Source: Actinomycetota bacterium
Lineage (GTDB): Bacteria > Actinomycetota > Thermoleophilia > RBG-16-64-13
DNA length: 52,941 nt
Assembly (NCBI GenBank): GCA_023483915.1
Contig: JAMDEO010000097.1
Location: 1 to 52,941 of the forward strand
Reading direction: 5' to 3'
Shown here: positions 1-11,542 of the stretch, in pieces
Numbering within the stretch: the stretch's first letter is position 1
Layout: every line of letters starts with the position of its first letter
Program-made: the position numbers and the translations under genes
Notes under the pieces: generated by a model
What the model was told of the DNA's origin: nothing
The model's database searches: none
The model's input: only the letters and a program-made list of their open reading frames with translations

Positions 1-897
1 CTTTCGGTGCTCTCCAGTGATGCTGATCTGCCGGATACGGCTGCCGTCAAGCTGGATAGCCCACTTGGCCAGCCTCAGTAGCGCCATACGCGAGATCGTC
101 GTCTCGACATTGCTGGTGAGGGCATCGATCAAGTCCGGCAACCTTAGAGCCAGGTTCCAGCCGGAGATCTTTTCCCTCGCGGCAACAAGAAAGCGCTGCT
201 GCCGCTCCATTCTGCCGAAGTCCAGGTTATCGTCGTGGCGGAAGCGAACGTAGTCCAGGGCATCCGTACCGTTGAGCAACTGATAGCCTGGGGAGATCCA
301 GATCGCCTCGAAGGTCTGATCTGCGCTCTTGTAGTTGTAGCGCCGGTCCACATCGACGTAGACCCCTCCCAGCGCGTTGGTGATGTCTTGGAAAGCCTTG
401 AAGTCGATCTGGAGGAATTGATCGACGTCAACCTTCGTGAGTTGTTGCACCGTCTCCATCGTGAGTGTCGGTCCACCCAACGTGTAGGCCGCATTCAGCT
501 TGCCGGTACCGTGACCGGGAATATCGACTCTCAGATCCCGTGGTAAGGAGAGCACCGAAAGATAGTTGTCCTCCGGGTCCACGTGAACGAGCATGACCGT
601 ATCTGAACGGCTCTCGACCCCCTCCTCGTTGTTGGCCCGCTTGTCCGACCCCAGGACCAGGATGTCTGTCGCCTCCGGAGGGTCGACGGCCCCCGGAACA
701 GTCTCGCCCACAGCGCCGATGAGGCTGGAATCAGTCGTCTGGGTGCCGCCGAGCTTGTCGTAAAGCCACAGGAAAGAACCGCCGCCGATGGCAAGAACGA
801 CTACCACAATCCCGACAAGCGACCACAGAAGTATGCGCCTTCGCTTGCGCTTCTTGAGACCATCACTGGTATAGACAGTGTAGGCTTTGCTTTTCAG
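1..897 (-). CDS. LCP (LytR-CpsA-Psr) family cell-wall glycopolymer transferase, C-terminus cut by window edge
   Basis: LCP proteins attach wall polymers to peptidoglycan outside the membrane using polyprenyl-phosphate donors (family knowledge). The translation shows a basic N-terminus (KKRKRRR), one membrane anchor (about residues 23-42), then LCP core motifs: ESRSDTVMLVHVDP, LSLPRDLRVDIPG, KLNAAYTLGGP and VRFRHDDNLDFGRMERQQR, which hold the conserved Arg/Asp residues. 299 codons are visible and the frame runs off the window start. No ATG, GTG or TTG occurs between the in-frame murA stop and the membrane helix; the best start is CTG at 897, preceded by CGGAGGAGA with 3-5 nt spacing. It follows murA by 12 nt in the same frame, so it is probably co-transcribed with murA. 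The family is sure; the CTG start is inferred. Confidence 0.9.
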   Translation of the reverse strand, partial: MKSKAYTVYTSDGLKKRKRRRILLWSLVGIVVVVLAIGGGSFLWLYDKLGGTQTTDSSLIGAVGETVPGAVDPPEATDILVLGSDKRANNEEGVESRSDTVMLVHVDPEDNYLSVLSLPRDLRVDIPGHGTGKLNAAYTLGGPTLTMETVQQLTKVDVDQFLQIDFKAFQDITNALGGVYVDVDRRYNYKSADQTFEAIWISPGYQLLNGTDALDYVRFRHDDNLDFGRMERQQRFLVAAREKISGWNLALRLPDLIDALTSNVETTISRMALLRLAKWAIQLDGSRIRQISITGEHRK

Positions 898-909
898 CGG
901 TCTCCTCCG

Positions 910-2208
910 CTAGTCCGACGCGCACGAGAGTGGCTCGGCGCCTGTTCGCTCCGCCTCTGCCCCTAACATTTGCAGTTTCTCTTCGAAGCGCTCGTAGCCT
1001 CTATCTACATGGAGAACGTCGCGCAACTCGGTGAAGCCTTCAGCGGCCAACCCCGCGAGAGCCAGGGCCGCCCCCGCACGAAGATCGGGGCAGCGCACGA
1101 TCGCCCCCGTCAGCGTCCGCCCGCCTATTATGACTGCATGATTGCCGTCAACCCTGATCTCCGCCCCCAGCCGGACGAGCTCATCGACAAAACCAAAGCG
1201 CTTCTCGAAGACATTTTCGGTCACAAGGGACACCCCGCTCGCCAGGGAAAGCGGGACCATCATCTGCGCCTGCAGGTCGGTGGGGAAGCCTGGATACGGC
1301 AGTGTGGCGATGTCCACCGCCGTGAAGGCTGCCGGATCGCCCACGGCCCGAATACTACGGGTGTTCTCCTGCACATGGACGCCCATGGCCCGGAGCTTGA
1401 ACAAGAACAGATCCAGGACATGCGGGCTGATGCCCACTACCTCGACGTCTCCGCCTGTGACCGCCCCGGCGATCAAGAATGTGCCCGCTTCGATGCGGTC
1501 GCCCAGCACTGTGTGTTCGGCAGGATGTAACTCGCGGACACCGGTGATGCGGACGGTGGAAGTTCCCGCGCCCTCGATGTCGGCCCCCATGCTCACCAGG
1601 AACTTGCATAGGTCGACAATCTCGGGCTCGCGCGCCGCGTTCTCCAGAGTGGTGGTCCCCTCCGCGAGGACGGCGGCCATCAAGAGGTTCTCTGTCGCCC
1701 CCACGCTCGGGTACTCCAGGAACATGTCGATGCCCCGAAGCTTGTCCGCCTTGACCTCTACGAAGCCGTGGCCGGATCGGATCTCCCCTCCCATGCCGGC
1801 CAGACCGCGAAGGTGAATGTCGATCTTGCGCGGGCCGAGGTTACAGCCGCCCGGCATGGCCACTCGTGCGCGACCGAAGCGGGCCACCAAGGGCCCCATG
1901 ATCTGGATGGATGCCCGCATCCTTTGCACGAGTTCGTAGGGTGCCACGTGGGATTGGACCGCTGCAGTATCGACCGTCATCGTTGCATCGGCGAAATCCA
2001 CAACGGCGCCCAAGTGCTCCAGCAGTTCGCGCATGGTCTGCACGTCTTGGATGTCGGGCACGTTGTGAAGAACGCTCACTCCAGGCGCGAGCAGGCTGGC
2101 GGCCATCAGCTTCAGGGCAGAGTTCTTGGCCCCTGACACAACAATCTTGCCTGACAGCCGTCCACCACCCCGGATTATTAGCCGGGACTCCCCGGAATCC
2201 CTACTCAT
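910..2208 (-). CDS. murA: UDP-N-acetylglucosamine 1-carboxyvinyltransferase
   Basis: First committed step of peptidoglycan synthesis: transfers enolpyruvate from PEP to UDP-GlcNAc in the cytoplasm. The 432-residue product has the EPT fold from GRLSGKIVVSGAKNSALKLMAA to the C-terminus, and the active-site loop AMPGGCNLGPRKIDIH carries the catalytic Cys. The length fits the family. I chose ATG at 2208 (MSRDSGESRLII). The longer reading frame (to 2256) only reads through the end of the 159-bp repeat. No Shine-Dalgarno is visible before this ATG; the repeat ends only 9 nt upstream. Downstream, the LCP gene follows after 12 nt. Identity is very secure, the start less so. Confidence 0.97.
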   Translation of the reverse strand: MSRDSGESRLIIRGGGRLSGKIVVSGAKNSALKLMAASLLAPGVSVLHNVPDIQDVQTMRELLEHLGAVVDFADATMTVDTAAVQSHVAPYELVQRMRASIQIMGPLVARFGRARVAMPGGCNLGPRKIDIHLRGLAGMGGEIRSGHGFVEVKADKLRGIDMFLEYPSVGATENLLMAAVLAEGTTTLENAAREPEIVDLCKFLVSMGADIEGAGTSTVRITGVRELHPAEHTVLGDRIEAGTFLIAGAVTGGDVEVVGISPHVLDLFLFKLRAMGVHVQENTRSIRAVGDPAAFTAVDIATLPYPGFPTDLQAQMMVPLSLASGVSLVTENVFEKRFGFVDELVRLGAEIRVDGNHAVIIGGRTLTGAIVRCPDLRAGAALALAGLAAEGFTELRDVLHVDRGYERFEEKLQMLGAEAERTGAEPLSCASD

Positions 2209-2217
2209 GGATTTAAC

Positions 2218-2376
2218 AGGCTGCTGAAAAACGAAGTCGCGGCCACCAGAACGCACTGGCCGGCGCGACAGTTCGTCCTCGGTCGCACAAATAGCGCTGC
2301 TATTCGCACTTCCTGCGTCCTGCTCTCGCGCTCGCCCATCGTATCCTGGCGGCGGAACCTCATTTCTCAGCAGCCT
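2218..2376. repeat. 159-bp palindromic repeat, copy 1 (MITE-like)
   Basis: Element bounded by a perfect 10-bp terminal inverted repeat (AGGCTGCTGA ... TCAGCAGCCT). The two arms pair imperfectly along their length, and the centre is AATAGCGCTGCTATT (6-bp stem, 3-nt loop). It fills the gap between atpC and murA. A second copy of identical length, about 91% identical by eye (15 differences, no gaps), lies at 5248-5406. It contains no convincing ORF. It could be a non-autonomous mobile element or a processing/termination hairpin. Confidence 0.85.
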
Positions 2377-2402
2377 TTTGAGGACTCGTCTCGAACGAGC
2401 CG

Positions 2403-2843
2403 CTATGCCATTTCTGCGACTTTGAGTCGGTTCCGGGCTCGGTGAACTGCAAGTTGCTCCCTGAACGGGTCAACTTCTTCTCCTTCGGGAACCGTGCCTT
2501 GACGGTACATCTCCAAGCGGTGCAAAGCCCGCTCAAGGGCACGCTGCACCCGCGGCACATCGATCGCGCCAGCCTCCTCGGCGCTGTCCGCAAGAACGAT
2601 GACCTTGTTCGATTGTACCTTGGCAAAGCCTTCCGAGACAGCGAAGCTGAGCCACCTTTCGTCTGGCGTGAGAGCGCGCAGTCGGCCGATGCTGAGTTGT
2701 GCAACCAAGGGAGCATGTCGGGGCAAGATGCCCATCTCCCCAGTCACCGCAGGAAGCACGACCATACTGACCTCGCCTTGGAAAGTCAGACCCCAGGGCG
2801 AGACCAGCTCCAAGGTCAGATATCGGCTGTCTTCCTGAGCCAA
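2403..2843 (-). CDS. atpC: F1Fo ATP synthase epsilon subunit
   Basis: Central-stalk subunit that couples rotation and inhibits ATP hydrolysis. The 146-residue product starts LAQEDSRYLTLELVSPWG, followed by the N-terminal beta-sandwich (motif TGEMGILPRHAPLVAQL, then FAVSEGFAKVQSNKVIVLAD) and a C-terminal two-helix domain (RVQRALERALHRL). Start is TTG at 2843, 10 nt after the atpD stop; the open frame extends upstream to 2912, but that part overlaps atpD and is not family-like. It is the last atp gene, followed by repeat copy 1 and murA. Confidence 0.95.
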   Translation of the reverse strand: MAQEDSRYLTLELVSPWGLTFQGEVSMVVLPAVTGEMGILPRHAPLVAQLSIGRLRALTPDERWLSFAVSEGFAKVQSNKVIVLADSAEEAGAIDVPRVQRALERALHRLEMYRQGTVPEGEEVDPFREQLAVHRARNRLKVAEMA

Positions 2844-2853
2844 TCCGCACCGC

Positions 2854-5215
<2,362 letters not shown>

Positions 5216-5247
5216 GTATGCCTCTTCGCCTAGGCTCCGTCTGTGGG

Positions 5248-5406
5248 AGCCTGCTGAAAAACGAAGTCACGGCCACCAAAACGCACTGGACGGCGCGATA
5301 GTTCGTCCTCGGTCGCGCAAATAGCGCTGCTATTCGCACTCCCTGCGTCCTGCTCTCGCGCTTGCCCATCGTATTTTGGTGGCGCAACGTCATTATTCAG
5401 CAGCCT
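5248..5406. repeat. 159-bp palindromic repeat, copy 2
   Basis: Same 159-bp length and layout as the copy at 2218-2376; its left end carries one mismatch (AGCCTGCTGA). It ends 1 nt from the atpA stop codon. At one stem position a G-C pair in copy 1 is A-T here (ccaGaac/ccAaaac on the left arm, with the matching C-to-T change on the right arm). Two other mismatches of copy 1 are paired here, so this copy folds better. Short reading frames here are derived from the repeat. Confidence 0.85.
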
Positions 5407-5407
5407 T

Positions 5408-6961
5408 CTAAACCTCGTATGCCACGACCGGTATCGCACCGATATCTCCCTCTGCGGCATCCCAGCTCTCTTTGAACTCTTCGATGACAGACCTGAGCCT
5501 GGCCTCGGTTTCTGAGGTGAGATCTTTGCTTGCAGCTATCTCGTTGCCGATTTCAGGGTGATGCTTCTTGAGGTGATCCAGCAATAGCGCGTTGAAATCC
5601 GATACCCTGGAGACCGGCACATCATCAGCGTATCCCTGAGTGGCCGCGAAGATGATCATGACCTGATCCTGCACCGGCCAGGGTGCGAACTGTGGCTGGT
5701 TCAAAGTGGCCACGAGCCGCTCGCCGCGGGCCAGGCTCTTCTGAGTCTCCTCGTCAAGTTCCGACCCAAACTTTGCAAAGGCCTCGAGCTCGCGGAACTG
5801 TGAGAGGTCGAGCCGAAGGGACCCGGCCACCTTCTTCATCGCTTTGATCTGTGCGTTGCCTCCGACCCGCGACACTGAGATGCCGACATTGATGGCCGGC
5901 CGCACGCCCGAATAGAACAGGTCACTTTCCAGGAAGATCTGACCGTCCGTGATTGAGATCACATTCGTCGGGATGTAGGCCGAAACATCGCCCGCCTTGG
6001 TCTCGATGACCGGCAGAGCCGTCAAGGAGCCCCCGCCTTCCTTGTCATTGAGCTTGCACGCGCGCTCCAGAAGACGGCTATGAAGATAGAAGATATCCCC
6101 GGGGAAGGCCTCGCGGCCAGGCGGCCGTCGCAGGAGCAGGGACATCTGCCGGTGAGCATCCGCGTGCGCGGTCAGGTCGTCATAGATGCACAGGGCATGC
6201 CGACCGGAATAAGTGAAGTATTCGCCCATGGCCGCACCGGCATATGGCGCGATGTAGCGCATCGGCGCCGAGGTAGAGGCAGGCGCCATGATCACGATTG
6301 TGTAGTCCATGGCCCCATGCTCTTCGAGCCGTGCCACCAGGCCGGCCACCGTAGAGGCCTTCTGCCCGATGGCGACGTAGATACAAACGACGTCCTGCCC
6401 TTTTTGGTTGATGATGGTATCCAGGGCTATGGCCGTTTTGCCCGTTCCCCGGTCGCCGATGATGAGCTCGCGTTGTCCCCGACCGATGGGAATCATTGAG
6501 TCAATGGCCTTGATGCCGGTTTGCAAGGGTTCCTTCACCGGCTGCCTGCGAACAACGCCGGGCGCTTTGAACTCAACGGAACGATACTCTGCGGTCTCCA
6601 CGGGGCCTTTGTCGTCCAGCGGCTCCCCTAGAGGGTTGACCACCCGGCCGATGAGGGCCTCACCCACGGGAACCTGGATGACCTTGCCGGTTCGTTTGAC
6701 AAGGTCGCCCTCCTTGATGAGGATGTCTTCCCCCATCAGCACTGCACCGATGCTGTCTTCCTCCAAGTTCAGCACGAGACCCATAACCCCATGCGGTAGC
6801 TCGAGCATCTCCGAGGCGACCGCGCTCTCCAGTCCCTGGATCCGCGCCACACCATCACCCACTTGCACGACGGTGCCGACTTCCTGGACATCTATCCCCG
6901 CTTCATACTGCTTTATGCGGGACTTCAGGACGCTCGTTATCTCCTCAGGACGCAGCTTCAA
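5408..6961 (-). CDS. atpA: F1Fo ATP synthase alpha subunit
   Basis: Non-catalytic nucleotide-binding subunit of F1. 517 residues beginning [20 protein letters not shown], with Walker [20 protein letters not shown] and the alpha-specific SISDG-type strand [20 protein letters not shown] followed by [15 protein letters not shown]. Length is usual for alpha. The ATG lies inside the 3' end of atpH (17-nt overlap), indicating translational coupling. Confidence 0.98.
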   Translation of the reverse strand: MKLRPEEITSVLKSRIKQYEAGIDVQEVGTVVQVGDGVARIQGLESAVASEMLELPHGVMGLVLNLEEDSIGAVLMGEDILIKEGDLVKRTGKVIQVPVGEALIGRVVNPLGEPLDDKGPVETAEYRSVEFKAPGVVRRQPVKEPLQTGIKAIDSMIPIGRGQRELIIGDRGTGKTAIALDTIINQKGQDVVCIYVAIGQKASTVAGLVARLEEHGAMDYTIVIMAPASTSAPMRYIAPYAGAAMGEYFTYSGRHALCIYDDLTAHADAHRQMSLLLRRPPGREAFPGDIFYLHSRLLERACKLNDKEGGGSLTALPVIETKAGDVSAYIPTNVISITDGQIFLESDLFYSGVRPAINVGISVSRVGGNAQIKAMKKVAGSLRLDLSQFRELEAFAKFGSELDEETQKSLARGERLVATLNQPQFAPWPVQDQVMIIFAATQGYADDVPVSRVSDFNALLLDHLKKHHPEIGNEIAASKDLTSETEARLRSVIEEFKESWDAAEGDIGAIPVVAYEV

Positions 6962-7538
6962 CTGAACCCTCCAAGCTAGCCATAGGGCTGGTCAACAATT
7001 GGCGAAGCTTCTCGAGCCGGTGCCGCACACTGGCATCAGCGACCCGGTCGCCGATGCGCAACCGGAGCCCACCCAGAATCTCCTCATCAACCATCATGGT
7101 CAGTTCGACCGTCTTGTTGAGAGACGATTCGATCTTCTTCTTCAAAGCCTCCTGCAAAGAGGCTGTAAGGGGCACCGCCGTCACTACTTCGACGTGTACA
7201 AGCCCCGCGGCCTTTTCGACCAATTCCACGAACGCTTCGCGAACTCCCACAAGCTCAGACTCGCGACTTTTGTCCACGATCAATCGAAGGAAGTTTCGGA
7301 ACAGTTCGTCTCCCCCCTCGGTCAGGTCCATCAGTGCGTCCTTCTTGCGAGAATCGGATATCTCCTCCGCCTCCAGGAACTGTCGTAGCTCGTCGGAATT
7401 GGTGACAGCTTCAACAAAGTCCTCCAAGTCGCCACGGACGCGCTCCAAGCGGTCCTCTTCCTGCGCCGCTTGGTAAAGGGCGGTTGCGTATACGCGCGCT
7501 ATCTTGCTGTATCTCAAGCCGTGCTCTCTAGTTCTCAC
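6945..7538 (-). CDS. atpH: F1Fo ATP synthase delta subunit (OSCP)
   Basis: Peripheral-stalk subunit joining the b dimer to the top of F1. 197 residues. N-terminal helical bundle begins [17 protein letters not shown]; the C-terminal signature is [23 protein letters not shown], matching the family ending G-x-x-I-G-D-x-V-x-D-x-S. The frame overlaps atpF by 11 nt upstream and atpA by 17 nt downstream. Confidence 0.95.
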   Translation of the reverse strand: MRTREHGLRYSKIARVYATALYQAAQEEDRLERVRGDLEDFVEAVTNSDELRQFLEAEEISDSRKKDALMDLTEGGDELFRNFLRLIVDKSRESELVGVREAFVELVEKAAGLVHVEVVTAVPLTASLQEALKKKIESSLNKTVELTMMVDEEILGGLRLRIGDRVADASVRHRLEKLRQLLTSPMASLEGSVEAAS

Positions 7539-8034
7539 TGACCTTGCTCAGGTCGATCTCATTTATTGCTTGCTGGATGAGCTTGAGCTGGTCTTCACCA
7601 GACAGGCTCGTGCGGGCGACCCTTTCCGTAGCGGCGACCGTGAGATCGGCCACCTCGCCGCGAATCGTCTCGAGGGCGAGCGCGGTATCCCGCTCGATTT
7701 GGCGGCGTGCCTTGGCCAGCGTAGCTTCCGCCTGCAACCTAGCCTCCTCGAGGACCTCAGCCCTGCTCGCCTCTCCGAGCTTTCGTGCCCTATCCAGGAT
7801 GCCCTCAGCCTCCTGGCGGGCAGCCGCCAGTTGGCGTTTGTAGTTGGCAAGGAGCTCCTGGGCCTCGTCACGGAGGCTCTCGGCTTCATGAATAGCGCCG
7901 TGAATCTCGTCCTGCCGCTTCTTCTGAAGCCGCATGAGGGGATTGAATGCGAACTTGTAGAGCATCCCGACCAGGACTAGGAAAGTGATCGCGGACCAAA
8001 TGAACAGCCCCGGGCTTATCTCAAATATCTGCAT
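7528..8034 (-). CDS. atpF: F1Fo ATP synthase b subunit
   Basis: Peripheral stalk. 168 residues: one N-terminal membrane helix (about 10-30, LFIWSAITFLVLVGMLYKF) followed by the family motif FNPLMRLQKKRQDEI and a long charged Ala/Glu/Arg coiled coil to the end. Only one b-type gene is present, so the stalk is probably a b homodimer. It lies between atpE and atpH, the usual order. Confidence 0.95.
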   Translation of the reverse strand: MQIFEISPGLFIWSAITFLVLVGMLYKFAFNPLMRLQKKRQDEIHGAIHEAESLRDEAQELLANYKRQLAAARQEAEGILDRARKLGEASRAEVLEEARLQAEATLAKARRQIERDTALALETIRGEVADLTVAATERVARTSLSGEDQLKLIQQAINEIDLSKVSEN

Positions 8035-8094
8035 ATCCTCTCCTGGCCTATCGGCGATCAGCCTGGTGTCCCGTGTTCGACACGCGATCTGTCC

Positions 8095-8331
8095 CTAGAC
8101 AACAAACAACAGGATGATGGCGATGACGAACGCATACAACGCGAGCGCTTCGCACAAGGCCATACCAATGATGAACACCGTCCGGATGTCGGCGGAAGCC
8201 TCCGGCTGCCGCGCGACTGCCTGGGACGAATTACCGGTCAGGTAGCCGATTCCAAGACCCGGGCCGAGTGTGGCCAGACCCATGCCGATGCCGGCGGCGA
8301 GGTTGGCGGCTGTCTGGGCGTCGAATGCCAT
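8095..8331 (-). CDS. atpE: F1Fo ATP synthase c subunit (proton type)
   Basis: Ring-forming proteolipid. 78 residues: two membrane hairpin helices joined by the polar loop SSQAVARQPEAS. The carboxylate that binds the ion is the Glu in GMALCEALALYAF. Helix 1 reads GPGLGIGYLTG: Ile stands where sodium-binding c subunits carry Gln, and Glu is followed by Ala rather than Ser/Thr, so H+ coupling is expected. Start MAFDAQTAANLA is fixed by the family. The longer open frame upstream overlaps atpB and is spurious. Confidence 0.97.
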   Translation of the reverse strand: MAFDAQTAANLAAGIGMGLATLGPGLGIGYLTGNSSQAVARQPEASADIRTVFIIGMALCEALALYAFVIAIILLFVV

Positions 8332-8360
8332 TGCGATGTCCTCCTTGGTCAGGTGTGTGG

Positions 8361-9152
8361 CTAATGCCCTGCGTAGATTGCCGATTCGATGTATACGACG
8401 GACAGCAGTGAAAAGATGTAGGCCTGAATGAAAGCGATGAAGATTTCGAAGCCGGTCATGATTATCACGAAGAGCGCCGTCGGGGCGATGATCGCATTTG
8501 CATACTGCAGCAGCAACCCCAGCATGACCAAGATGATCATGTGGCCGGCGATGGTATTGGCAAAAAGTCGGACGGAGAGCGAGAGAGGTTTGAAAAACTC
8601 GCCCATGAGGTGCACGGGAAAGAATATCCCGTTGAGCGGCCTGGCCATGGCCTTGGGCACTCCGGGCGGCGTCAACCACGACTTCAGGTACCCGCCGACC
8701 CCATGCCTCCGGAAGCCCTGGAACTGGACTACAAGGAAGACAACTATGGCCATGCTGAAAGTCACGTTGATGTTCGCCGTCGGCGTGTAGGGTTTGAGTA
8801 CCTCAGGTTTCGGGATGAGGCCGATCAGGTTGGTGACAAAGATGTAGGAAAAAATGGTGAGAATCAGGTAGTAGTACTTCTTGCCCTTCTCCCCGATCTG
8901 TCCGGTGAGATGGCCGGTCGCGAAGTTCAGGAGGATCTCGGCAATGGTCTGCAAGCCATCGGGTTCCTTACGCATCCGCCGGGCCGCGATGTAGAAAAAG
9001 GCAAACACCACTGCCGCCGATACCCACATGTAGATGACGGCGTTGGTAATTGAGAAATCAAACGGCCCTACCTTTGGGATGGAGACCACATCCTGCACGT
9101 TCAGCTCGTGCAGCGCGTCGATTATCTTGCTTCCACCCTGCTCAGCCAGCAT
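8361..9152 (-). CDS. atpB: F1Fo ATP synthase a subunit
   Basis: Membrane stator containing the proton half-channels. 263 residues with about five to six hydrophobic helices. The essential Arg lies in LSLSVRLFANTIAGH, and the C-terminal helix FEIFIAFIQAYIFSLLSVVYI is typical. Thirty nucleotides separate it from atpE and 10 nt from the upstream atpI-like gene. Confidence 0.97.
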   Translation of the reverse strand: MLAEQGGSKIIDALHELNVQDVVSIPKVGPFDFSITNAVIYMWVSAAVVFAFFYIAARRMRKEPDGLQTIAEILLNFATGHLTGQIGEKGKKYYYLILTIFSYIFVTNLIGLIPKPEVLKPYTPTANINVTFSMAIVVFLVVQFQGFRRHGVGGYLKSWLTPPGVPKAMARPLNGIFFPVHLMGEFFKPLSLSVRLFANTIAGHMIILVMLGLLLQYANAIIAPTALFVIIMTGFEIFIAFIQAYIFSLLSVVYIESAIYAGH

Positions 9153-9162
9153 CCAGCCTCTC

Positions 9163-9480
9163 CTAGGTTGTTCCCGAGGTGCCCGCGGACGGCGGTGCTC
9201 CGTGGCGCCTGACTAGGTTGAAGAGCCAGATGCCGTTGAGAATTGTAAACAACACTACAAATGCAATGCAAAGGGCAAGGATATTGAGGGGAGACCACAG
9301 CCCCAACACCACCAGGATCACGGCGAAGAATGTCAGCCGCACGATGAAACCAAGAACGCTGACTAAGGGCGTCATCATGAAGGCACGCCTGGAAGCCCAC
9401 TGCTGGAGCCGGACCGATAGGAAGTGATATGTCCCCGCGAGTGCCGCTCCCACTATTGCCGATATTACAGCGAGCCCCAG
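9163..9480 (-). CDS. atpI: ATP synthase subunit I (AtpI-like), CTG start proposed
   Basis: Small membrane protein preceding atpB. AtpI-type proteins assist c-ring assembly or cation handling (family knowledge). From the CTG at 9480 the product is 105 residues with four hydrophobic stretches: LGLAVISAIVGAALAG, LVSVLGFIVRLTFFAVILVV, NILALCIAFVVLFTILNG and the end helix WLFNLVRR. CTG is preceded by GGGAGGAAACT, an excellent ribosome-binding site 5 nt away, and the first in-frame stop upstream is at 9495. The alternative GTG at 9453 would cut helix 1 in half and has no ribosome-binding site. Function is from context and topology only. Confidence 0.7.
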   Translation of the reverse strand: MGLAVISAIVGAALAGTYHFLSVRLQQWASRRAFMMTPLVSVLGFIVRLTFFAVILVVLGLWSPLNILALCIAFVVLFTILNGIWLFNLVRRHGAPPSAGTSGTT

Positions 9481-9512
9481 AGTTTCCTCCCGTTATGCCA
9501 TGCCGAGCACAT

Positions 9513-9707
9513 CTACCGCTCCGGCCCCCCGCCCAGACCGGAATCTTCGCGCTTCCCGCGCTGTTCCCGTTTCCGTTTCCGCGGTACATCATTAAATAAC
9601 ATAATTACCAAATATGCGAATCCGATGGCCGCACCTACGAAGACCCCCGTCAGCGTGAAGGCTGGACTTCCGGCCTGTCCCAGCAACGGCTTCGAATTCC
9701 TTCTCAT
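9513..9707 (-). CDS. AtpZ-like small membrane protein, possibly truncated or frameshifted
   Basis: The 64-residue frame contains SPAFTLTGVFVGAAIGFAYL, which resembles the second helix of AtpZ proteins (typically PLFTLIG...GAAAGFYNLY), then a basic, Gly-rich tail. The first helix of the AtpZ hairpin is missing. ATG at 9707 has no clear ribosome-binding site. In another frame, an ATG at 9756 overlaps the stop of the deaminase gene as ATGA and reads [20 protein letters not shown] before ending at 9592. A frameshift joining the two is possible but would not restore the missing helix. Confidence 0.45.
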   Translation of the reverse strand: MRRNSKPLLGQAGSPAFTLTGVFVGAAIGFAYLVIMLFNDVPRKRKREQRGKREDSGLGGGPER

Positions 9708-9752
9708 TGGCGCAACCGTCGCAGGATGATTCGGGATTTGCGGAATCCCGGC

Positions 9753-10229
9753 TCATGCCATCCGATATAGCCGGGTTCCCGCTTCCTCGAAGACCTCCAT
9801 GGCGAGATCGTCCGGATACGCCCCGGCGAAATAGACCGCGGTCACGTCCGCGTTGACCAACATCTTGGCACAAACTGCGCATGGTTGATGGGTGCCGTAG
9901 AGCTCGGCCCCCTGGATGGCGATGCCGTGATAAGCCGCCTGGATGATCGCGTTTTGCTCGGCGTGCAGGCCCCGACACAGCTCGTGTCTCTCTCCAGAGG
10001 GTATGCCCAGCTGTTCGCGAAGGCAGCCGCGCTCTAAGCAATGACGCAGGCCACGAGGAGCGCCGTTATAGCCGGTGGCTAGTATCTGCCTGTTCTTCAC
10101 AAGAACCGCGCCCACTTGGCGCCGTAAGCAGGTGGAGCGCGTAGCCACCACGCGCGCAATCTCCATGAAGTATTCCTCCCATGAGGGGCGGGGGGCGCAG
10201 ACAGGCATGGGCTCGCCGGTTGTCATCAT
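9753..10229 (-). CDS. dCMP / cytidine deaminase family protein (ComEB-like)
   Basis: Zinc-dependent deaminase converting dCMP to dUMP in pyrimidine nucleotide metabolism. 158 residues. The zinc and proton-transfer motif is [11 protein letters not shown] (His, Glu), with the second half [13 protein letters not shown] (two Cys). The N-terminal [21 protein letters not shown] and the block between ([18 protein letters not shown]) match dCMP deaminases rather than tRNA adenosine deaminases. It starts within the glyA stop as ATGA, so the two are translationally coupled. Confidence 0.9.
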   Translation of the reverse strand: MMTTGEPMPVCAPRPSWEEYFMEIARVVATRSTCLRRQVGAVLVKNRQILATGYNGAPRGLRHCLERGCLREQLGIPSGERHELCRGLHAEQNAIIQAAYHGIAIQGAELYGTHQPCAVCAKMLVNADVTAVYFAGAYPDDLAMEVFEEAGTRLYRMA

Positions 10230-11506
10230 GAGTTTAGGTCGCAGTACAAAGGAAAGGCGGCCGTCAGCTCACGACTGCGCCTGAGCAGCCGGTTGAGCCC
10301 GGCCTCGTCGTGCTTCACGGTGAGCGTCTCCACGATAATGCGGCCGACTTCACGCATCTCTTCCGGCCCGAAGCCGCGTGTCGTCATCGCCGGGGTGCCC
10401 AGACGAAGGCCCGAGGTGATCGTGGGCGGGCGCTGGTCGTAAGGGATTACGTTCTTGTTAGCCGTGATGCCAACCCTGTCCAGCAGTTCCTGCGCCAGTC
10501 TTCCGGTCATCTCCGTATCATCAAAATCCACTAGGAGGAGATGATTGTCAGTACCCCCAGACACCAGCTTCAGCCCCCCCGCAAGCAGAACGTCGGCCAG
10601 AGCCTTAGCGTTCTCCACTATGCGGCGCTGTTTCGCCCTGAATTCGGGGGTAGCCGCCAGCAGGAAACATACGGCCTTACCGGCGATGACGTGCTCCAAC
10701 GGACCTCCCTGGATGCCCGGGAATACGGCCTTGTCGAGGCGAGCGGCATTCTTGGCCTCACAGAAGACCGTTCCACCCCTGGGTCCGGCGAGAGTCTTGT
10801 GGGTGGTAGTCGTGACCCACTGACTGTGCGGGAAAGGCGACTGGTGGACGCCACCGGCCACCAGACCGGCGATGTGCGCCATATCCACCATGAGCTCAGC
10901 GCCCACCTCATCGGCAATTCTCCGGAATGAGGCGAAGTCGATCTCCCTGGGATACGAACTCGCTCCGGCAAGGATCAGCTTAGGCCTGCACTTGAAAGCC
11001 TGGGACCTCACCTCCCCCATGTCGATGAGCCCGGTCTCCCGGTCTACGCCGTAGTGATAGAACGTGTACCCCCGGCCGGAGAAGTTCACGTTGAGGCCGT
11101 GGGTGAGATGCCCACCATGCGCTTGGCTCATCGACAAGACCGCATCCCCAGGTTCGAGGGCGGCCCAATACACGGCCTGGTTGGCCGTCGAACCACTGTG
11201 TGGCTGAACGTTCGCGTGCTCCGCACCATAAAGGGCCTTAGCCCTTTCGATGGCCAGGGCCTCCACTTCGTCGACAACGTCACAGCCGCCGTAGTACCGC
11301 TTACCCGGCAGGCCCTCGGCGTATTTGTTGGTAAGGACGCTTCCAACTGCTTCCAGCACCGCCACAGGTGTGAAGTTCTCCGACGCGATGAGCTCGATGT
11401 TGCGCTGTTGGCGCGTCAACTCGCGAGCAACCATCTCGCTCAGTAGGGGGTCAACGTCGGCGAGCGGGAGGTCCGCATAGCTCGCCACGCCGGAATCATC
11501 TGTCAA
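10226..11506 (-). CDS. glyA: Serine hydroxymethyltransferase
   Basis: PLP enzyme interconverting serine and glycine with tetrahydrofolate; supplies one-carbon units, fitting the nearby thyX and dCMP deaminase. 426 residues. The PLP lysine lies in [16 protein letters not shown]; other signatures are [19 protein letters not shown] and [16 protein letters not shown] chose the TTG at 11506 ([14 protein letters not shown]) because GGGAGG lies 9 nt before it; the TTG at 11530 lacks a ribosome-binding site. Confidence 0.97.
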   Translation of the reverse strand: MTDDSGVASYADLPLADVDPLLSEMVARELTRQQRNIELIASENFTPVAVLEAVGSVLTNKYAEGLPGKRYYGGCDVVDEVEALAIERAKALYGAEHANVQPHSGSTANQAVYWAALEPGDAVLSMSQAHGGHLTHGLNVNFSGRGYTFYHYGVDRETGLIDMGEVRSQAFKCRPKLILAGASSYPREIDFASFRRIADEVGAELMVDMAHIAGLVAGGVHQSPFPHSQWVTTTTHKTLAGPRGGTVFCEAKNAARLDKAVFPGIQGGPLEHVIAGKAVCFLLAATPEFRAKQRRIVENAKALADVLLAGGLKLVSGGTDNHLLLVDFDDTEMTGRLAQELLDRVGITANKNVIPYDQRPPTITSGLRLGTPAMTTRGFGPEEMREVGRIIVETLTVKHDEAGLNRLLRRSRELTAAFPLYCDLNS

Positions 11507-11542
11507 TCTCGATCGCCTCCCACAAGTCAACCCAACAATCCA

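Noticed and set aside
5230-5460. 76-codon minus-strand frame, and the N-terminal extension of murA (2209-2256), which share the peptide GGRDFVFQQ
   Set aside because: Both are readings of the 159-bp repeat in the same phase, not a protein family.
8095-8331. Na+-type c ring
   Set aside because: Gln and Ser/Thr ligands of the Na+ site are absent.
8332-8679. Long upstream extension of atpE
   Set aside because: Overlaps atpB in another frame; the c subunit starts at MAFDAQTAANLA.
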